A stretch of 64,000 bases of DNA from Dinoroseobacter sp049801095 (GTDB lineage Bacteria; Pseudomonadota; Alphaproteobacteria; Rhodobacterales; Rhodobacteraceae), in contig NZ_JBNAGH010000008.1 in assembly GCF_049801095.1 (NCBI RefSeq), forward strand, positions 1 to 64,000. Direction: 5' to 3'. A program made the position numbers and the translations under genes. Each line of letters begins with the position of its first letter. Position 1 is the stretch's first letter. Below the pieces are notes generated by a model. The model ran no database searches. It saw only the letters and a list, made by a program, of their open reading frames with translations, and had not been told where the DNA came from. Below, one piece after another: positions 18,282 to 27,116 of the stretch.

Positions 18282-19883
18282 TTATTGTGCGCCGCCAGGG
18301 TCGGTTAGTTTCTCCATCACCTTCTCGAGGCTGAAGGACGCCGCTTTCTGGCGAGGCGGGTATTCCGCAAAGGTCGACAGGAACTGACCCACATAGGCCT
18401 GCGCAGGCACCAGCAGGTAAACGCGGTCAATCAACCAGTCGTAGTAGGTGTTTGACGTGCGGTAGGCCCGCTCATAGGGATCGCGGCGCAGGTTGGTGAT
18501 CAGCGGCACGCGCAGCTCTGTCAGCGGCTCGGCCCAGGCCCGCAGCGTGCCCCAGACTTCCTGCTCCAGGAAGGTGATCTTCCAATCGCCATAGCGCAGG
18601 GCCGCAAGATCGCCGTCATCGGTGAAGTAGAAGATCTCGTTGCGCGGGCTCTTGTCAGTCTCACCGGTCAGCATCGGCAGAATGTTGTAGCCATCCAGAT
18701 GCACGCGGTAGTCGCGTCCGCCACCGACTTCGGCCACGGTGATCCCGTCGAGCAGGTCTTCCTTGACGGTGTCGTTTCCGGCCATTGCGAGGAAGGTCGG
18801 CAACCAGTCCATGTGGTGGACGATCTCGTTGCTGATCGAACCCGGTTCAACATTGCCCGGCCAGCGGACCATGGCCGGCACGCGCCAGCCGCCTTCCCAC
18901 TGGGTGTTCTTCTCACCCCAGAACGGGGTCATGGCCGCATCGGGCCAGGTGTTCATGTGCGGGCCGTTATCGGTCGAATAGAAAACAAAGGTGTTGTCTT
19001 CGATGCCCAGCTCTTCGAGCTTGTCGAGGAACATGCCGATATGCATGTCATGCTCGATCATGCCCGCAGTGTACTCGTCCACGGTCTTGCCGATGGTTTC
19101 ATTCGCCATTTGCTGGCGCTCATCGCTCACATGGGTGCGGAAGTGCATCCGCGTGCCGGACCACCACAGGAACCAGGGCGTGCCCTCGGCTTCCTTGCGG
19201 TCAATGAAGTCGAGCGCGGCGGCCACGGTCTCATCATCGATGGTTTCCATGCGCTTTTTGGTGAGCGGGCCGGTATCCTCGATCGTGCCATCTGCTGAGG
19301 ACTTGATCACCCCGCGCGGACCAAAGGTTTCGCGGAAGGTCCGGCCGTCGGGCATGATCATGTCGCCAGGATAGTCCGCGTTCTCGGGCTCTTCCTCGGC
19401 GTTCAGGTGATAGAGATTGCCCAGAAACTCGTCGAAGCCGTGATTGGTCGGCAGCATCTCGTCCCGGTCGCCCAGGTGGTTCTTGCCGAACTGACCCGTG
19501 GCATAGCCTTGGGCCTTCAGGAGGCCGGCAATGGTCGGATCCTCGATCTTCATGCCTTCCTCGGCGCCAGGCAGACCCACCTTGGACAGACCCGTGCGGA
19601 ACACCGATTGCCCCATGATGAAGGAGGACCGGCCCGCGGTGCAGGATTGCTCGCCGTAATAGTCGGTGAAGATCATGCCCTCATCGGCGATCCGGTCGAT
19701 ATTCGGCGTCTGGTAGCCCATCAGGCCCATCGTGTAGGCCGAGATGTTGGACTGCCCAACATCGTCCCCCCAGATCACGAGGATGTTCGGTTTGTCGGCC
19801 TCCTGCGCGCTGGCGATCCCCGCTGTCAGCGCCAAAAGGGCCACCCCGAGGGTCAGCTCCTTCCGGGTCCTGTTCCGTGTCAT
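18282..19883 (-). CDS. Periplasmic arylsulfatase
   Basis: A 533-residue type I sulfatase with a signal peptide (about 1-26). Metal-site aspartates are in IWGDDVGQSN. The cysteine to be made into formylglycine is in SCTAGRSSF, fitting C-x-(P/A)-x-R with Ala in place of Pro, as in many bacterial arylsulfatases. Further conserved parts are GKNHLGDRD and STDNGPHMNTWPD. It hydrolyses a sulfate ester in the periplasm. No formylglycine-generating enzyme is seen in the window, so maturation depends on one encoded elsewhere. AAGGAG lies before the ATG. Confidence 0.92.
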   Translation of the reverse strand: MTRNRTRKELTLGVALLALTAGIASAQEADKPNILVIWGDDVGQSNISAYTMGLMGYQTPNIDRIADEGMIFTDYYGEQSCTAGRSSFIMGQSVFRTGLSKVGLPGAEEGMKIEDPTIAGLLKAQGYATGQFGKNHLGDRDEMLPTNHGFDEFLGNLYHLNAEEEPENADYPGDMIMPDGRTFRETFGPRGVIKSSADGTIEDTGPLTKKRMETIDDETVAAALDFIDRKEAEGTPWFLWWSGTRMHFRTHVSDERQQMANETIGKTVDEYTAGMIEHDMHIGMFLDKLEELGIEDNTFVFYSTDNGPHMNTWPDAAMTPFWGEKNTQWEGGWRVPAMVRWPGNVEPGSISNEIVHHMDWLPTFLAMAGNDTVKEDLLDGITVAEVGGGRDYRVHLDGYNILPMLTGETDKSPRNEIFYFTDDGDLAALRYGDWKITFLEQEVWGTLRAWAEPLTELRVPLITNLRRDPYERAYRTSNTYYDWLIDRVYLLVPAQAYVGQFLSTFAEYPPRQKAASFSLEKVMEKLTDPGGAQ

Positions 19884-20203
19884 GGTTTACCTCTCCTTTT
19901 GTAATTCACATGTGTTTTGAGCGTGAGTGGGGCCCGTATCGGGCCATAGGCACGAGATCCGGTCAAGGATTTCGACCCTCCGAGGCGCAAATGCGGCGCC
20001 TCCGATCCGCCGGAGGTCGCATGCGCGCAAGGGTCCTACCCCTCTGAAAATGAGAGAGAATAGTGAGCATGCGCCGCGGGTTGAGTGGCATGTTGGACCG
20101 GGGGCTCCGTACTGCGCTTCTCCTGACTCTATGCATCCGGTGCTGGACGGCCTTTCTATCATTTGACAGGTTTTGCCGGGTTTTTTGTCGTATAGGGCAT
20201 GTC
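19884..20203. other. 320-bp divergent intergenic region
   Basis: No gene seen. It separates the divergent arylsulfatase and Crp/Fnr-regulator genes. It holds a palindrome CACATGTG at 19907-19914, a TTGACA at 20163-20168 and a TATAGG at 20191-20196; the latter two are 22 bp apart, too far for an ordinary sigma-70 pair. If TATAGG is a -10 box, the transcript would start almost at the regulator's ATG (20204), giving a nearly leaderless mRNA. No clear FNR box (TTGAT-N4-ATCAA) found. Confidence 0.4.
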
Positions 20204-20875
20204 ATGACACTGGGAATTGACCTCTTGCGCCGCCATGGCTGGTTGTCCGGACGCACACCCGAGATGCAGGACCGCATTCTTGAGGGCGGGCGCCTGCGCA
20301 GCTTCGCCTCGGGCGAGACTGTGTACCGGTTTGGCGACACATCCGAAGGGCTCTACGGGCTCGCCCAGGGCAATGTCACCGTGGCCATCCCCAACACGAT
20401 CGGCAGCGAGCATACGATCTATCAGGCCACGCCCGGCTTCTGGATCGGGGATCTGGCACTTTTCTCCAAGCAGCGCCGTCTGGTGACCGTGATCGCCGTC
20501 ACCGAGGTCGAGATCTACTTCATCCCGCAGCCCAAGCTGGTTGCTCTCGTGCGCGATGATCCGGTGATGCTGAGGGAGTTCTATGCGCTCAGCCATGTGA
20601 ATATGGAGCTGCAGCTCAACATCCTGGCGAACCTCTCGATCCCGAACTCCGAAAAACGGATTGCGGCCTTTCTGCTCTATGTGGATTCCGTGCAAGTGAC
20701 GCCGGGCGACTGGCTCGAGACGCCGCAAGACCGGCTCGCGACCATGACCGCCCTGTCTCTGCCGACGGTGCAGCGGTTGGTGAAACGACTTGCCGGTCTG
20801 GGCCTGATCGAGATTGGCTATGGCCGCATTCGGGTGCAGGATGCCGCCGCGCTGGCGCGTCACGCAGCGGAATGA
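20204..20875 (+). CDS. Crp/Fnr-family transcription regulator
   Basis: A 223-residue regulator: a cyclic-nucleotide-binding-type beta-roll (about 15-130) and a helix-turn-helix domain (about 150-215, QDRLATMTALSLPTVQRLVKRL). I start at MTLGIDLLRRHGW, since upstream in-frame sequence is not domain-like. No FNR-type N-terminal cysteine cluster exists, so it is not an oxygen-sensing FNR. It overlaps the octaheme cytochrome gene by ATGA and probably controls that gene, and perhaps the divergent sulfatase. Ligand unknown. Confidence 0.88.
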   Translation: MTLGIDLLRRHGWLSGRTPEMQDRILEGGRLRSFASGETVYRFGDTSEGLYGLAQGNVTVAIPNTIGSEHTIYQATPGFWIGDLALFSKQRRLVTVIAVTEVEIYFIPQPKLVALVRDDPVMLREFYALSHVNMELQLNILANLSIPNSEKRIAAFLLYVDSVQVTPGDWLETPQDRLATMTALSLPTVQRLVKRLAGLGLIEIGYGRIRVQDAAALARHAAE

Positions 20876-22842
20876 GCGGAGCCTTCCCCATGCCACGATC
20901 CGGAGTGTTCGGGACCCTTGCGGTGCTTTGCGCGCTGCTTTGCGTGGCGCTACCTGCCGCGGCGCAGGAGGCACAAATCCCCGACTACATTGGCAGCGCG
21001 GCCTGCAGTGATTGCCATGAGGCAGAAGCCGTGGCCTGGGAAGGCTCCCACCATGATCTCGCCTGGACCCCGCCCGATGCGCAGCATGTGCTGGGGGATT
21101 TCGACAATGCGGAGTTCCTGCACAAAGGCGTGCGCACCCGCTTCACCACCGAAGCCGGGCGCTATTACATCACCTCCGATGGTCCGGATGGGGCGCTCAC
21201 CAAGTATCCGGTGCATTCCGTGGCGGGCATCGCGCCGCTCCAACAATATCTGATTGAAACCGAGCCCGGCAGAATCCAGTCCTTCGACGTGGTCTGGGAT
21301 GTGGAAGCGGCCCGGTGGTATCACCTCTATCCGGATCAGGACCTGCCCTCTTCGGACGGGCTGCATTGGACCGGACCCTACAAGAACTGGGCCGCCCGCT
21401 GCGCCGAGTGTCATGCCACAGGCTATGAAAAGGGCTATGACCCGCGCCGCCGCAGCTATGCCAGCACCCAGGCGGAGATTGGTGTGGGTTGCGAGGCTTG
21501 CCACGGTCCGGGGGAGGCACATCGCGCCTGGGCCCTGCCCGGGGGCAGCTATGATCCAGGCCTCTGGGCGTCGGTGGGCGAGACCGGCCTGACCATGGAT
21601 TTCACCGCCAGTGCGGAGGCCGAGATCCAGCAATGTGCCAGCTGCCACTCCCGGCGCGAGCCCTTCGAGGCGGGCAATCCGCTGCCGGGCACGGCCTATC
21701 ACGACGCCTACCGGCTGACCCTGCTGCGGGACGGGACCTATCATCCGGACGGGCAGATCCTCGACGAGGTCTATGTCTATGGCTCCTTCCTGCAATCGAA
21801 GATGTATGCCAAGGGCGTGGCCTGCACCGATTGCCACAACCCGCATACGGCGCAGGTCATCTCGGACACGAACACGGTCTGTACCCAGTGTCACTCGCCT
21901 GCGGGGAACCCGGAGTTTCCGAGCCTGCCGTTGGCCGAGTATGACGATCCGTCCCATCATTTCCACACGTTGGGCAGCGACGGCGCGCAGTGCAAAAGCT
22001 GCCATATGATCGAGCGCGACTATATGGGGATCGACGGGCGGCGGGATCACTCCTTCCGCGTGCCGCGCCCGGATCTGACCGTGCGGACCGGGGCGCCCAA
22101 TGCCTGCAATGACTGCCACGTGGATCGCAGCGCCGAGGAGATGGCCGCCGAGCTCGAGGCGCGCTTCCCCGAGAGCCGCCACCGGGGACCGCATTTCGCC
22201 GATGTCTTCGCCCGGGCCCGCATCGCGCCCCAGAGCACGGCGGAGAACATCGTCGCCCTGACCGAGTATCTGGAGCTTCCGGGGATCGTGCGCGCCACGG
22301 CGCTGGAGCTTCTGCATCCGATCGCGACCCCGGATCTCGCGACGCGCATGGTGCCGCTTCTGTCGGATCCCGACCCGCTGGTGCGGGCGGCGGCGATCCC
22401 GGTGCAGCGCGCCGCGCCCAACACCGAACGTGCGCCGCGTCTCGCGCCCTTGCTCGCGGACCCGATCCGCAGCGTGCGCATGGCCGCGGCGCGGGAGTTC
22501 CTGAACATGAACCTTGCCCGTCTGCCGAACCGGATCAACGCGGATCTGGGGCTGGCCATGACCGACTGGCAGCGGTCGCTTTTTGCCCGGGCGGATTACC
22601 CGGAGACGCAGATCGTGCTGGCCGGGATCGGCCTGACCTCGCGCAACATGCAGGCCGCGTTGAGCGCTTTTACCGAGGCCGTGACCATGGATCCGCAGCT
22701 GGAACAGGGCTGGACCATGATCGTGCGGATCCATGCGGCGCTGGGCAATGGGGCGGCGGCGCGCGCTGCGGCGGAGGAGGCGATTGCCGCCAATCCCGAC
22801 AGCGTGCCGCTCAAGGTCTTGCGGGGCGAGCTGGGCGAATAG
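20872..22842 (+). CDS. Octaheme cytochrome c with HEAT- and TPR-like C-terminus
   Basis: A 656-residue exported protein. The signal peptide ends near residue 31 (PAAAQ). Eight CxxCH heme sites follow: CSDCH (from Cys45), CAECH, CEACH, CASCH, CTDCH, CTQCH, CKSCH and CNDCH, all in the first 430 residues, as in cytochrome c554-type multihemes. The remaining third is helical: HEAT-like repeats (DPDPLVRAAAIPV, DPIRSVRMAAAREF) and then TPR-like units (LSAFTEAVTMDPQ, AIAANPDSVPL). It overlaps the Crp/Fnr regulator gene by 4 nt. Periplasmic electron transfer is certain in outline; partner and substrate are unknown. Confidence 0.9.
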   Translation: MSGAFPMPRSGVFGTLAVLCALLCVALPAAAQEAQIPDYIGSAACSDCHEAEAVAWEGSHHDLAWTPPDAQHVLGDFDNAEFLHKGVRTRFTTEAGRYYITSDGPDGALTKYPVHSVAGIAPLQQYLIETEPGRIQSFDVVWDVEAARWYHLYPDQDLPSSDGLHWTGPYKNWAARCAECHATGYEKGYDPRRRSYASTQAEIGVGCEACHGPGEAHRAWALPGGSYDPGLWASVGETGLTMDFTASAEAEIQQCASCHSRREPFEAGNPLPGTAYHDAYRLTLLRDGTYHPDGQILDEVYVYGSFLQSKMYAKGVACTDCHNPHTAQVISDTNTVCTQCHSPAGNPEFPSLPLAEYDDPSHHFHTLGSDGAQCKSCHMIERDYMGIDGRRDHSFRVPRPDLTVRTGAPNACNDCHVDRSAEEMAAELEARFPESRHRGPHFADVFARARIAPQSTAENIVALTEYLELPGIVRATALELLHPIATPDLATRMVPLLSDPDPLVRAAAIPVQRAAPNTERAPRLAPLLADPIRSVRMAAAREFLNMNLARLPNRINADLGLAMTDWQRSLFARADYPETQIVLAGIGLTSRNMQAALSAFTEAVTMDPQLEQGWTMIVRIHAALGNGAAARAAAEEAIAANPDSVPLKVLRGELGE

Positions 22843-22859
22843 CCCCGCCCGACCCCGTG

Positions 22860-22886
22860 CCCCGACGCGCACAGCACGCGCCGGGG
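22860..22886. terminator. Hairpin between convergent genes
   Basis: CCCCG-A-CGCG (22860-22869) pairs with CGCG-C-CGGGG (22877-22886) with one mismatch and a 7-nt loop, midway between the convergent cytochrome and SnoaL-like genes. No T-run; could stop transcription from both sides. Confidence 0.4.
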
Positions 22887-22897
22887 ATCGGCAAGGC

Positions 22898-23461
22898 TCA
22901 GTTGCCCGGTGTGTTCCGCACAAAGCTGCTGCCCCGTTCAGCGGTGGCGGTAAAGCTCATCCCGGTCACTTCCCAGCCGGTATCGCCGCGCTGCAACGCG
23001 TGGGTGTAGCTGCCCCAGACCTCCCACAGCGCCTCGCCGCCATTTTCGGGCGCCAGCCCACGCTCCATCCGGTTCCAGGCGTAGCCGTGGCTATAGACAC
23101 TTGCCGTGTCCGCATCGGCGAAACTGACCTGATGGTTGCCTCGCAGATGAAAGCTCTCCTTCTCGGCGGTCAGGTTGCCGGCCCAACCCGCGATCAGCGC
23201 ATCGGCGGGGATCGTCGCGGGTTCGCCGCCGATCAGGCTGGTGAAATCCACATGGATCGTCTCGGCGAAATAGCTGCGCGCGAGGTTCCAGTCCTTGCGA
23301 TCGACGGCGATGTCGATGGCATTGGTGATGCGGATGATCTCCGCCTGATCCAGAAGCTGCGCGAGGGCTTGGGGCGTCTCGGTCTCGGTCCCGGTCTCGG
23401 CCTGGGCCGCCAGAGGCGACAGGGCGAGCAGAAGGGCGGTGGACGTGGCAAAACGGGTCAT
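22898..23461 (-). CDS. Exported SnoaL-like (NTF2-fold) protein
   Basis: A 187-residue protein starting MTRFATSTALLLALSPLAAQA, a clear signal peptide, with GAGGAGA upstream of the ATG at 23461. The body fits the SnoaL/NTF2-like fold: LLDQAEIIRITNAIDIAVDRKDWN, then DFTSLIGG and a C-terminal WEVTGMSF strand. Such proteins are small binding proteins or enzymes (isomerases, dehydratases). It is downstream of an exported alpha/beta hydrolase on the same strand with a 46-bp gap, so the two are probably one transcript. Function unknown. Confidence 0.75.
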   Translation of the reverse strand: MTRFATSTALLLALSPLAAQAETGTETETPQALAQLLDQAEIIRITNAIDIAVDRKDWNLARSYFAETIHVDFTSLIGGEPATIPADALIAGWAGNLTAEKESFHLRGNHQVSFADADTASVYSHGYAWNRMERGLAPENGGEALWEVWGSYTHALQRGDTGWEVTGMSFTATAERGSSFVRNTPGN

Positions 23462-23507
23462 GTTCTCTCTCCTCATGGGGTGGGCGGGGGCAGCGCCCCC
23501 GGTCTGG

Positions 23508-24461
23508 TCAGCTGTCGTTGGAGGCTGCGAAATGGGCGGCCATGGTGTCGGCGGCGCGCTGCACATCCTCGGGGTTGTCATAGAAGTCAAACTGCGTGAC
23601 CTCTTCGAGCATCTGCAGCGTGGAGGGACCCGCCACGCCTTCGAGGAAGCGGCGCACGCCTTGCGGGATCGCGGCGGCCTCGGAATGCACCACCGCCAAC
23701 GGCTGGGTCAGGCGCTCGGCGTTTTCGACCGGGTGATAGGTCAGCCAGCCCTCCCAGCTCGCGTTGTTCCAGCGGTTGTCATAGGCCGGGATCGCGCCGC
23801 GCTCGGGCTCGTAGTAATAGCCGCCAATGGGCATGAGCACGCCTTCGGCCCCCTCGGGACCTGCGGCGGGGATGATCTCGCCCCCGGCGGCTGCGGCAGC
23901 CCGGCCCATCTCGATCAGGCCCGCGACCCCCTCGGCCCCGCCATAGACGGCCTCGACCAGTTCGGCATCCTGCAGCCAGGGGGCGACGAGGCCAATCCGC
24001 TGGACCCGGTCATTTCCGGCCGCCGCGTCGATCATGTAGCCCGCCGAAGCGCAGATCCCGAGCCCGTTGATCCGGGTGGCGTCCACCTCGGGCAGACCTG
24101 CGACGACATCGATCGCCGCGCGAATGTCAGAGGTTTTGGCCGCCGGATCCTCGATGAAGCGCTGCCCGTTCGGCAGGTCCCCGGACTTGCCCCAGCCCCG
24201 GAAATCGAAGGTGAAGGCCGCAAAGCCCCGGGCGACCATTTCCTCGGCATAGACGCGGGGCATCTGCTCTTCGACGCTGGTCCAAGCCCCCGTGACGATT
24301 ACGGTCGGAAGGGCGTCACCGCCGTGACCTTCGGGCAGATAGAGCGTGCCCGAGAGGGTCGTGCCCTCATTTTCGAAGGTCACGCTGCGGGTTTCAACTT
24401 GCGCGAAAGCGGCGGTGGAGGCCATCAGGGCAGCGGCGGTGGTGGCAGTCAGCTTGGTCAT
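23508..24461 (-). CDS. Exported alpha/beta hydrolase, dienelactone-hydrolase-like
   Basis: A 317-residue protein with a signal peptide (about 1-20, ending AFA). The oxyanion region is VTGAWTSVEEQMP and the nucleophile elbow GLGICASAGYM, where the nucleophile is probably cysteine as in dienelactone hydrolases; DFRGWGKSGD is typical of the fold. It likely cleaves an ester or lactone in the periplasm. It is downstream of an AraC-type regulator on the same strand (134 bp gap), which may control it and the SnoaL-like gene. Confidence 0.8.
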   Translation of the reverse strand: MTKLTATTAAALMASTAAFAQVETRSVTFENEGTTLSGTLYLPEGHGGDALPTVIVTGAWTSVEEQMPRVYAEEMVARGFAAFTFDFRGWGKSGDLPNGQRFIEDPAAKTSDIRAAIDVVAGLPEVDATRINGLGICASAGYMIDAAAGNDRVQRIGLVAPWLQDAELVEAVYGGAEGVAGLIEMGRAAAAAGGEIIPAAGPEGAEGVLMPIGGYYYEPERGAIPAYDNRWNNASWEGWLTYHPVENAERLTQPLAVVHSEAAAIPQGVRRFLEGVAGPSTLQMLEEVTQFDFYDNPEDVQRAADTMAAHFAASNDS

Positions 24462-24595
24462 TTGTCTTTCTCCTCTGTCTGGGCGATGCGCCCGATGGAG
24501 AAAGATCTACGCCTTCACGCGGCACGCTTCTTGGAGAGCCCTCCGACGTTTTTGAACAATCCTGCTTTTTTGCATCAGCCGAGGCCTGCCCGGCC

Positions 24596-25483
24596 TCAGA
24601 CCGCCAGGGTCAGGCGGAAGCGGCGCGGTGTCTCGCCGGTGACCTGCTTGAAACTGCGCGAGAAATGCGCCTGATCCGCAAAGCCGCAAGCCAGGGCAAT
24701 CTCGCCCAGCGAGAGGGCCGGGTCGCCCATCATCTCCATGGCCTGCTCGATCCGGTAAGCCATGACGTATTGCATGGGGGTGCTGCCCAGCGTCTCCTTG
24801 AAGAGGCGGCTGAAATGCGACGGGCTCATCCCGGCCTCGGCGGCCAGCGCCTCGACGCTGATGGTCTGGTCGAGCCGCGCACGGATATAGGTCAGGACCC
24901 GGCGGTAATGGGCGGCGGTGAAGCCCGTGCTGCGGCTCACGGGTTCGGGCCGCTCCTGCCCATAGCGCTGCAGGAGCTTGACGAGGAAGACCCGGCTCAT
25001 GGCTTCGAACATCACGCCGGAGGTGACATCCCCCGTCTCCAGCGCATCGCGCAGCATCACCCCGGCGGTGCAGAGGTCCGGGTCCGTGAAAAGGGGCAAA
25101 TCGCGGAACTGCTGCGGGTCCAGCAAGAGCCCCATCTCGCGCTGGGCGAATTGGGCGACCCGCTCGGGATCGAGCGTCACCACGATGACATCCGAGGTCG
25201 CAAACCAGCGCCAGCCCGAGCGCATGCCCGCTGGGGTCACGACGATATCGTCCTTGCGGAAGATGAAATCGTGCAACTCCCCATCGCGCCGGTTCTGCAC
25301 CCGGTGCGGTTCAGGCTGGAGGTTCAAGAGGACATGGTGCTCGGCAAAGACATCCTCGGGCATGGTGTCGGGCGCGGCCTGAAAGTAGCGCAGGGACATC
25401 AGAGCCGCCGCCGAGACATGCTCGGAGGCGTCGCTGTTCAGCAGTGGCAGCGAGGGATAGATCTCGGCATAGCGGCGCGGCAT
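24596..25483 (-). CDS. AraC-family transcription regulator
   Basis: A 295-residue regulator with an N-terminal cupin-like sensor part (about 1-150) and a C-terminal double helix-turn-helix (about 195-293): ISVEALAAEAGMSPSHFSRLFKE and LSLGEIALACGFADQAHFSRSFK. It lies upstream of the exported hydrolase and SnoaL-like protein on the same strand and probably activates them. Inducer unknown. Its stop codon sits at the edge of a GAGGCC/GGCCTC hairpin (24581-24597). Confidence 0.88.
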   Translation of the reverse strand: MPRRYAEIYPSLPLLNSDASEHVSAAALMSLRYFQAAPDTMPEDVFAEHHVLLNLQPEPHRVQNRRDGELHDFIFRKDDIVVTPAGMRSGWRWFATSDVIVVTLDPERVAQFAQREMGLLLDPQQFRDLPLFTDPDLCTAGVMLRDALETGDVTSGVMFEAMSRVFLVKLLQRYGQERPEPVSRSTGFTAAHYRRVLTYIRARLDQTISVEALAAEAGMSPSHFSRLFKETLGSTPMQYVMAYRIEQAMEMMGDPALSLGEIALACGFADQAHFSRSFKQVTGETPRRFRLTLAV

Positions 25484-25537
25484 CTCCGGGCTCCTTTCCC
25501 AGCGCGATCTAGGGCGGGGCGGCGCGGCTCCCAGGGG

Positions 25538-26305
25538 TCAGGCGCAGCCCGGAGGTGGGCCCGCCGCCCGTTCGATCTCGATCAGGCGGTTGAGGTTGCG
25601 GGCACTGATCTCGCCTTGCACCAGTGTCCGCCCCACCAAGAGGGCCGGGGTCCCGACCATCCCGAAAAGCTGCGCGAGGGCGCGACTGTCGGTCAGTGCG
25701 TTGCGGATCGCCGGGCTGTCCATATCCGCGAGCAACTGCTCCGCATCCAGACCCAGATCGTCGGACAGCACCCGCAGATAGGCCTCGGTCGGTTGGAAGG
25801 CCGCGCGGATCAATCTGCCATGGGCCGCCGCATAGCGGCCCTGTTGGGCGGCGGCGAGGGCCGCGCGTGCCCCATCGGCGGAGGCTGGACCCAGGATCGG
25901 CAACTCGTGCCATTTCACGCGGATGGCCCCCGCGGATGTCGCCTCCAGCTCATGGAGGCGCGGGGTCAGCACCCGGCAGAACGGGCAGGCATAGTCACTG
26001 AACGACGCGATCGGCACCACGCCCTCGGGCACCCGGTCCATCCCGAAGAGCGCGTCGCAGAGACGCCCGGTCAGCTGGTCCGGCGCGATCTCATGGACCT
26101 GCGCGGGCTCCAGCCCCACCAGCGGGTCGAGGCCTTGGCTCAGGCTGCCCAAGGGCAAGGCGCGGAACCCTTCAGGGGTCGCGAGCGCTTCGGCCTCCGG
26201 CAATCCCGTCAGCAGGTCGCGCAGGGCTGGCCCGCCATAGCGCAGCGCCGAGTAGCCGCCCACCAGCACCACGGCCCCGCCGATGAATTGTCGTCTTGTG
26301 GTCAT
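25538..26305 (-). CDS. Tat-exported DsbA-family thiol oxidoreductase
   Basis: A 255-residue protein. The start at 26305 gives MTTRRQFIGGAVVLVGG, a twin-arginine signal; GAGGAG precedes it. The thioredoxin fold carries the active site DYACPFCRVL (CPFC) near residue 110 and ends near LVGRTLVQGEISARNLNRLIE, the cis-Pro region being GTPALLVG. It probably forms or reshuffles disulfides in exported proteins. It lies 54 bp upstream of the AraC gene on the same strand; operon membership is uncertain. Confidence 0.85.
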   Translation of the reverse strand: MTTRRQFIGGAVVLVGGYSALRYGGPALRDLLTGLPEAEALATPEGFRALPLGSLSQGLDPLVGLEPAQVHEIAPDQLTGRLCDALFGMDRVPEGVVPIASFSDYACPFCRVLTPRLHELEATSAGAIRVKWHELPILGPASADGARAALAAAQQGRYAAAHGRLIRAAFQPTEAYLRVLSDDLGLDAEQLLADMDSPAIRNALTDSRALAQLFGMVGTPALLVGRTLVQGEISARNLNRLIEIERAAGPPPGCA

Positions 26306-26380
26306 GGCTGCTCCTCGGCCCGGTTGCCCGCAGGGTGCCCCGACGCAGGTTAACGTCAAGCCAAAGCTTCGTGATCGGGT

Positions 26381-26998
26381 TCAGCCCGCGACGGTTGTGG
26401 GCGAGAGGCCGAGGGCGATGCCATAGGCGATAAAACAGAGCGCCAGCGCTCGGCGGACCCAGACATTCAGGATCGCGCCCAGGGCCAGCTTGCCCAGCCC
26501 GACCCCGAGTGCGGTGTAGCCGCAATAGGAGAGCGCCGTGAGCGTCAGCGCCGTGGGCACAATGACGGACATCTGCGACAGGATCGGCACATCCGGCTGC
26601 ACGAATTGCGAGAAGGCAGCGAGATAACCCGCAAGGCTTTTGGCGTTGAACGTGGCGATGGCCAGCGCCCGGAGATAGATCGACCGGCCCCCCGTGGCCG
26701 GGCGCACGGGCTGGGTCGCCGTCAGCCAGGCCCGGATCCCGAGCCCGACCAGCACTGCCGCCCCGCCCAGCTTGACCCAGGCAAAGACATCCGGCGCCGC
26801 CGTGATCAGGGCCGTGACCCCCAGCGCCGAGAGCGCGAGGAACAAGCTCGCCTGTGTGAGGATCCCCACCACACCCCAGAGCGCCTTGGGCAGCCCATGG
26901 TCGATCCCGTTGGCGATGCAGTTCACCGCATTCGGACCGGGTGTCGTCACGAACAGCGCCCAGAACAGGGCGAAGACGGTCCAGGCTTCGAAACTCAT
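26381..26998 (-). CDS. LysE-family amino acid exporter
   Basis: A 205-residue membrane protein, starting MSFEAWTVFALFW at 26998, with about six transmembrane segments and the LysE/RhtB signature FVTTPGPNAVNCIANGID near residue 15. It exports an amino acid or related compound; the substrate cannot be read. Ends 75 bp before the DsbA-like gene. Confidence 0.85.
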   Translation of the reverse strand: MSFEAWTVFALFWALFVTTPGPNAVNCIANGIDHGLPKALWGVVGILTQASLFLALSALGVTALITAAPDVFAWVKLGGAAVLVGLGIRAWLTATQPVRPATGGRSIYLRALAIATFNAKSLAGYLAAFSQFVQPDVPILSQMSVIVPTALTLTALSYCGYTALGVGLGKLALGAILNVWVRRALALCFIAYGIALGLSPTTVAG

Positions 26999-27116
26999 GG
27001 GGCCTCCGGGAAGTGCGCGCACCCTAGGGGCACCTCTTGCAGAGGCCAAGGGGATGCGCGGGGCTGATCTGCAAAAACCGCTGTCGCCCGGCGCGCGGCT
27101 CTCTTATGACGCTGGC

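Noticed and set aside
20163..20196. TTGACA and TATAGG as a sigma-70 promoter of the Crp/Fnr gene
   Set aside because: The 22-bp spacing is too long; only one of the two can be used.
24581..24597. GAGGCC/GGCCTC hairpin as terminator of the AraC gene
   Set aside because: It overlaps the stop codon and no T-run follows on the minus strand; the T-rich stretch nearby is on the wrong strand.
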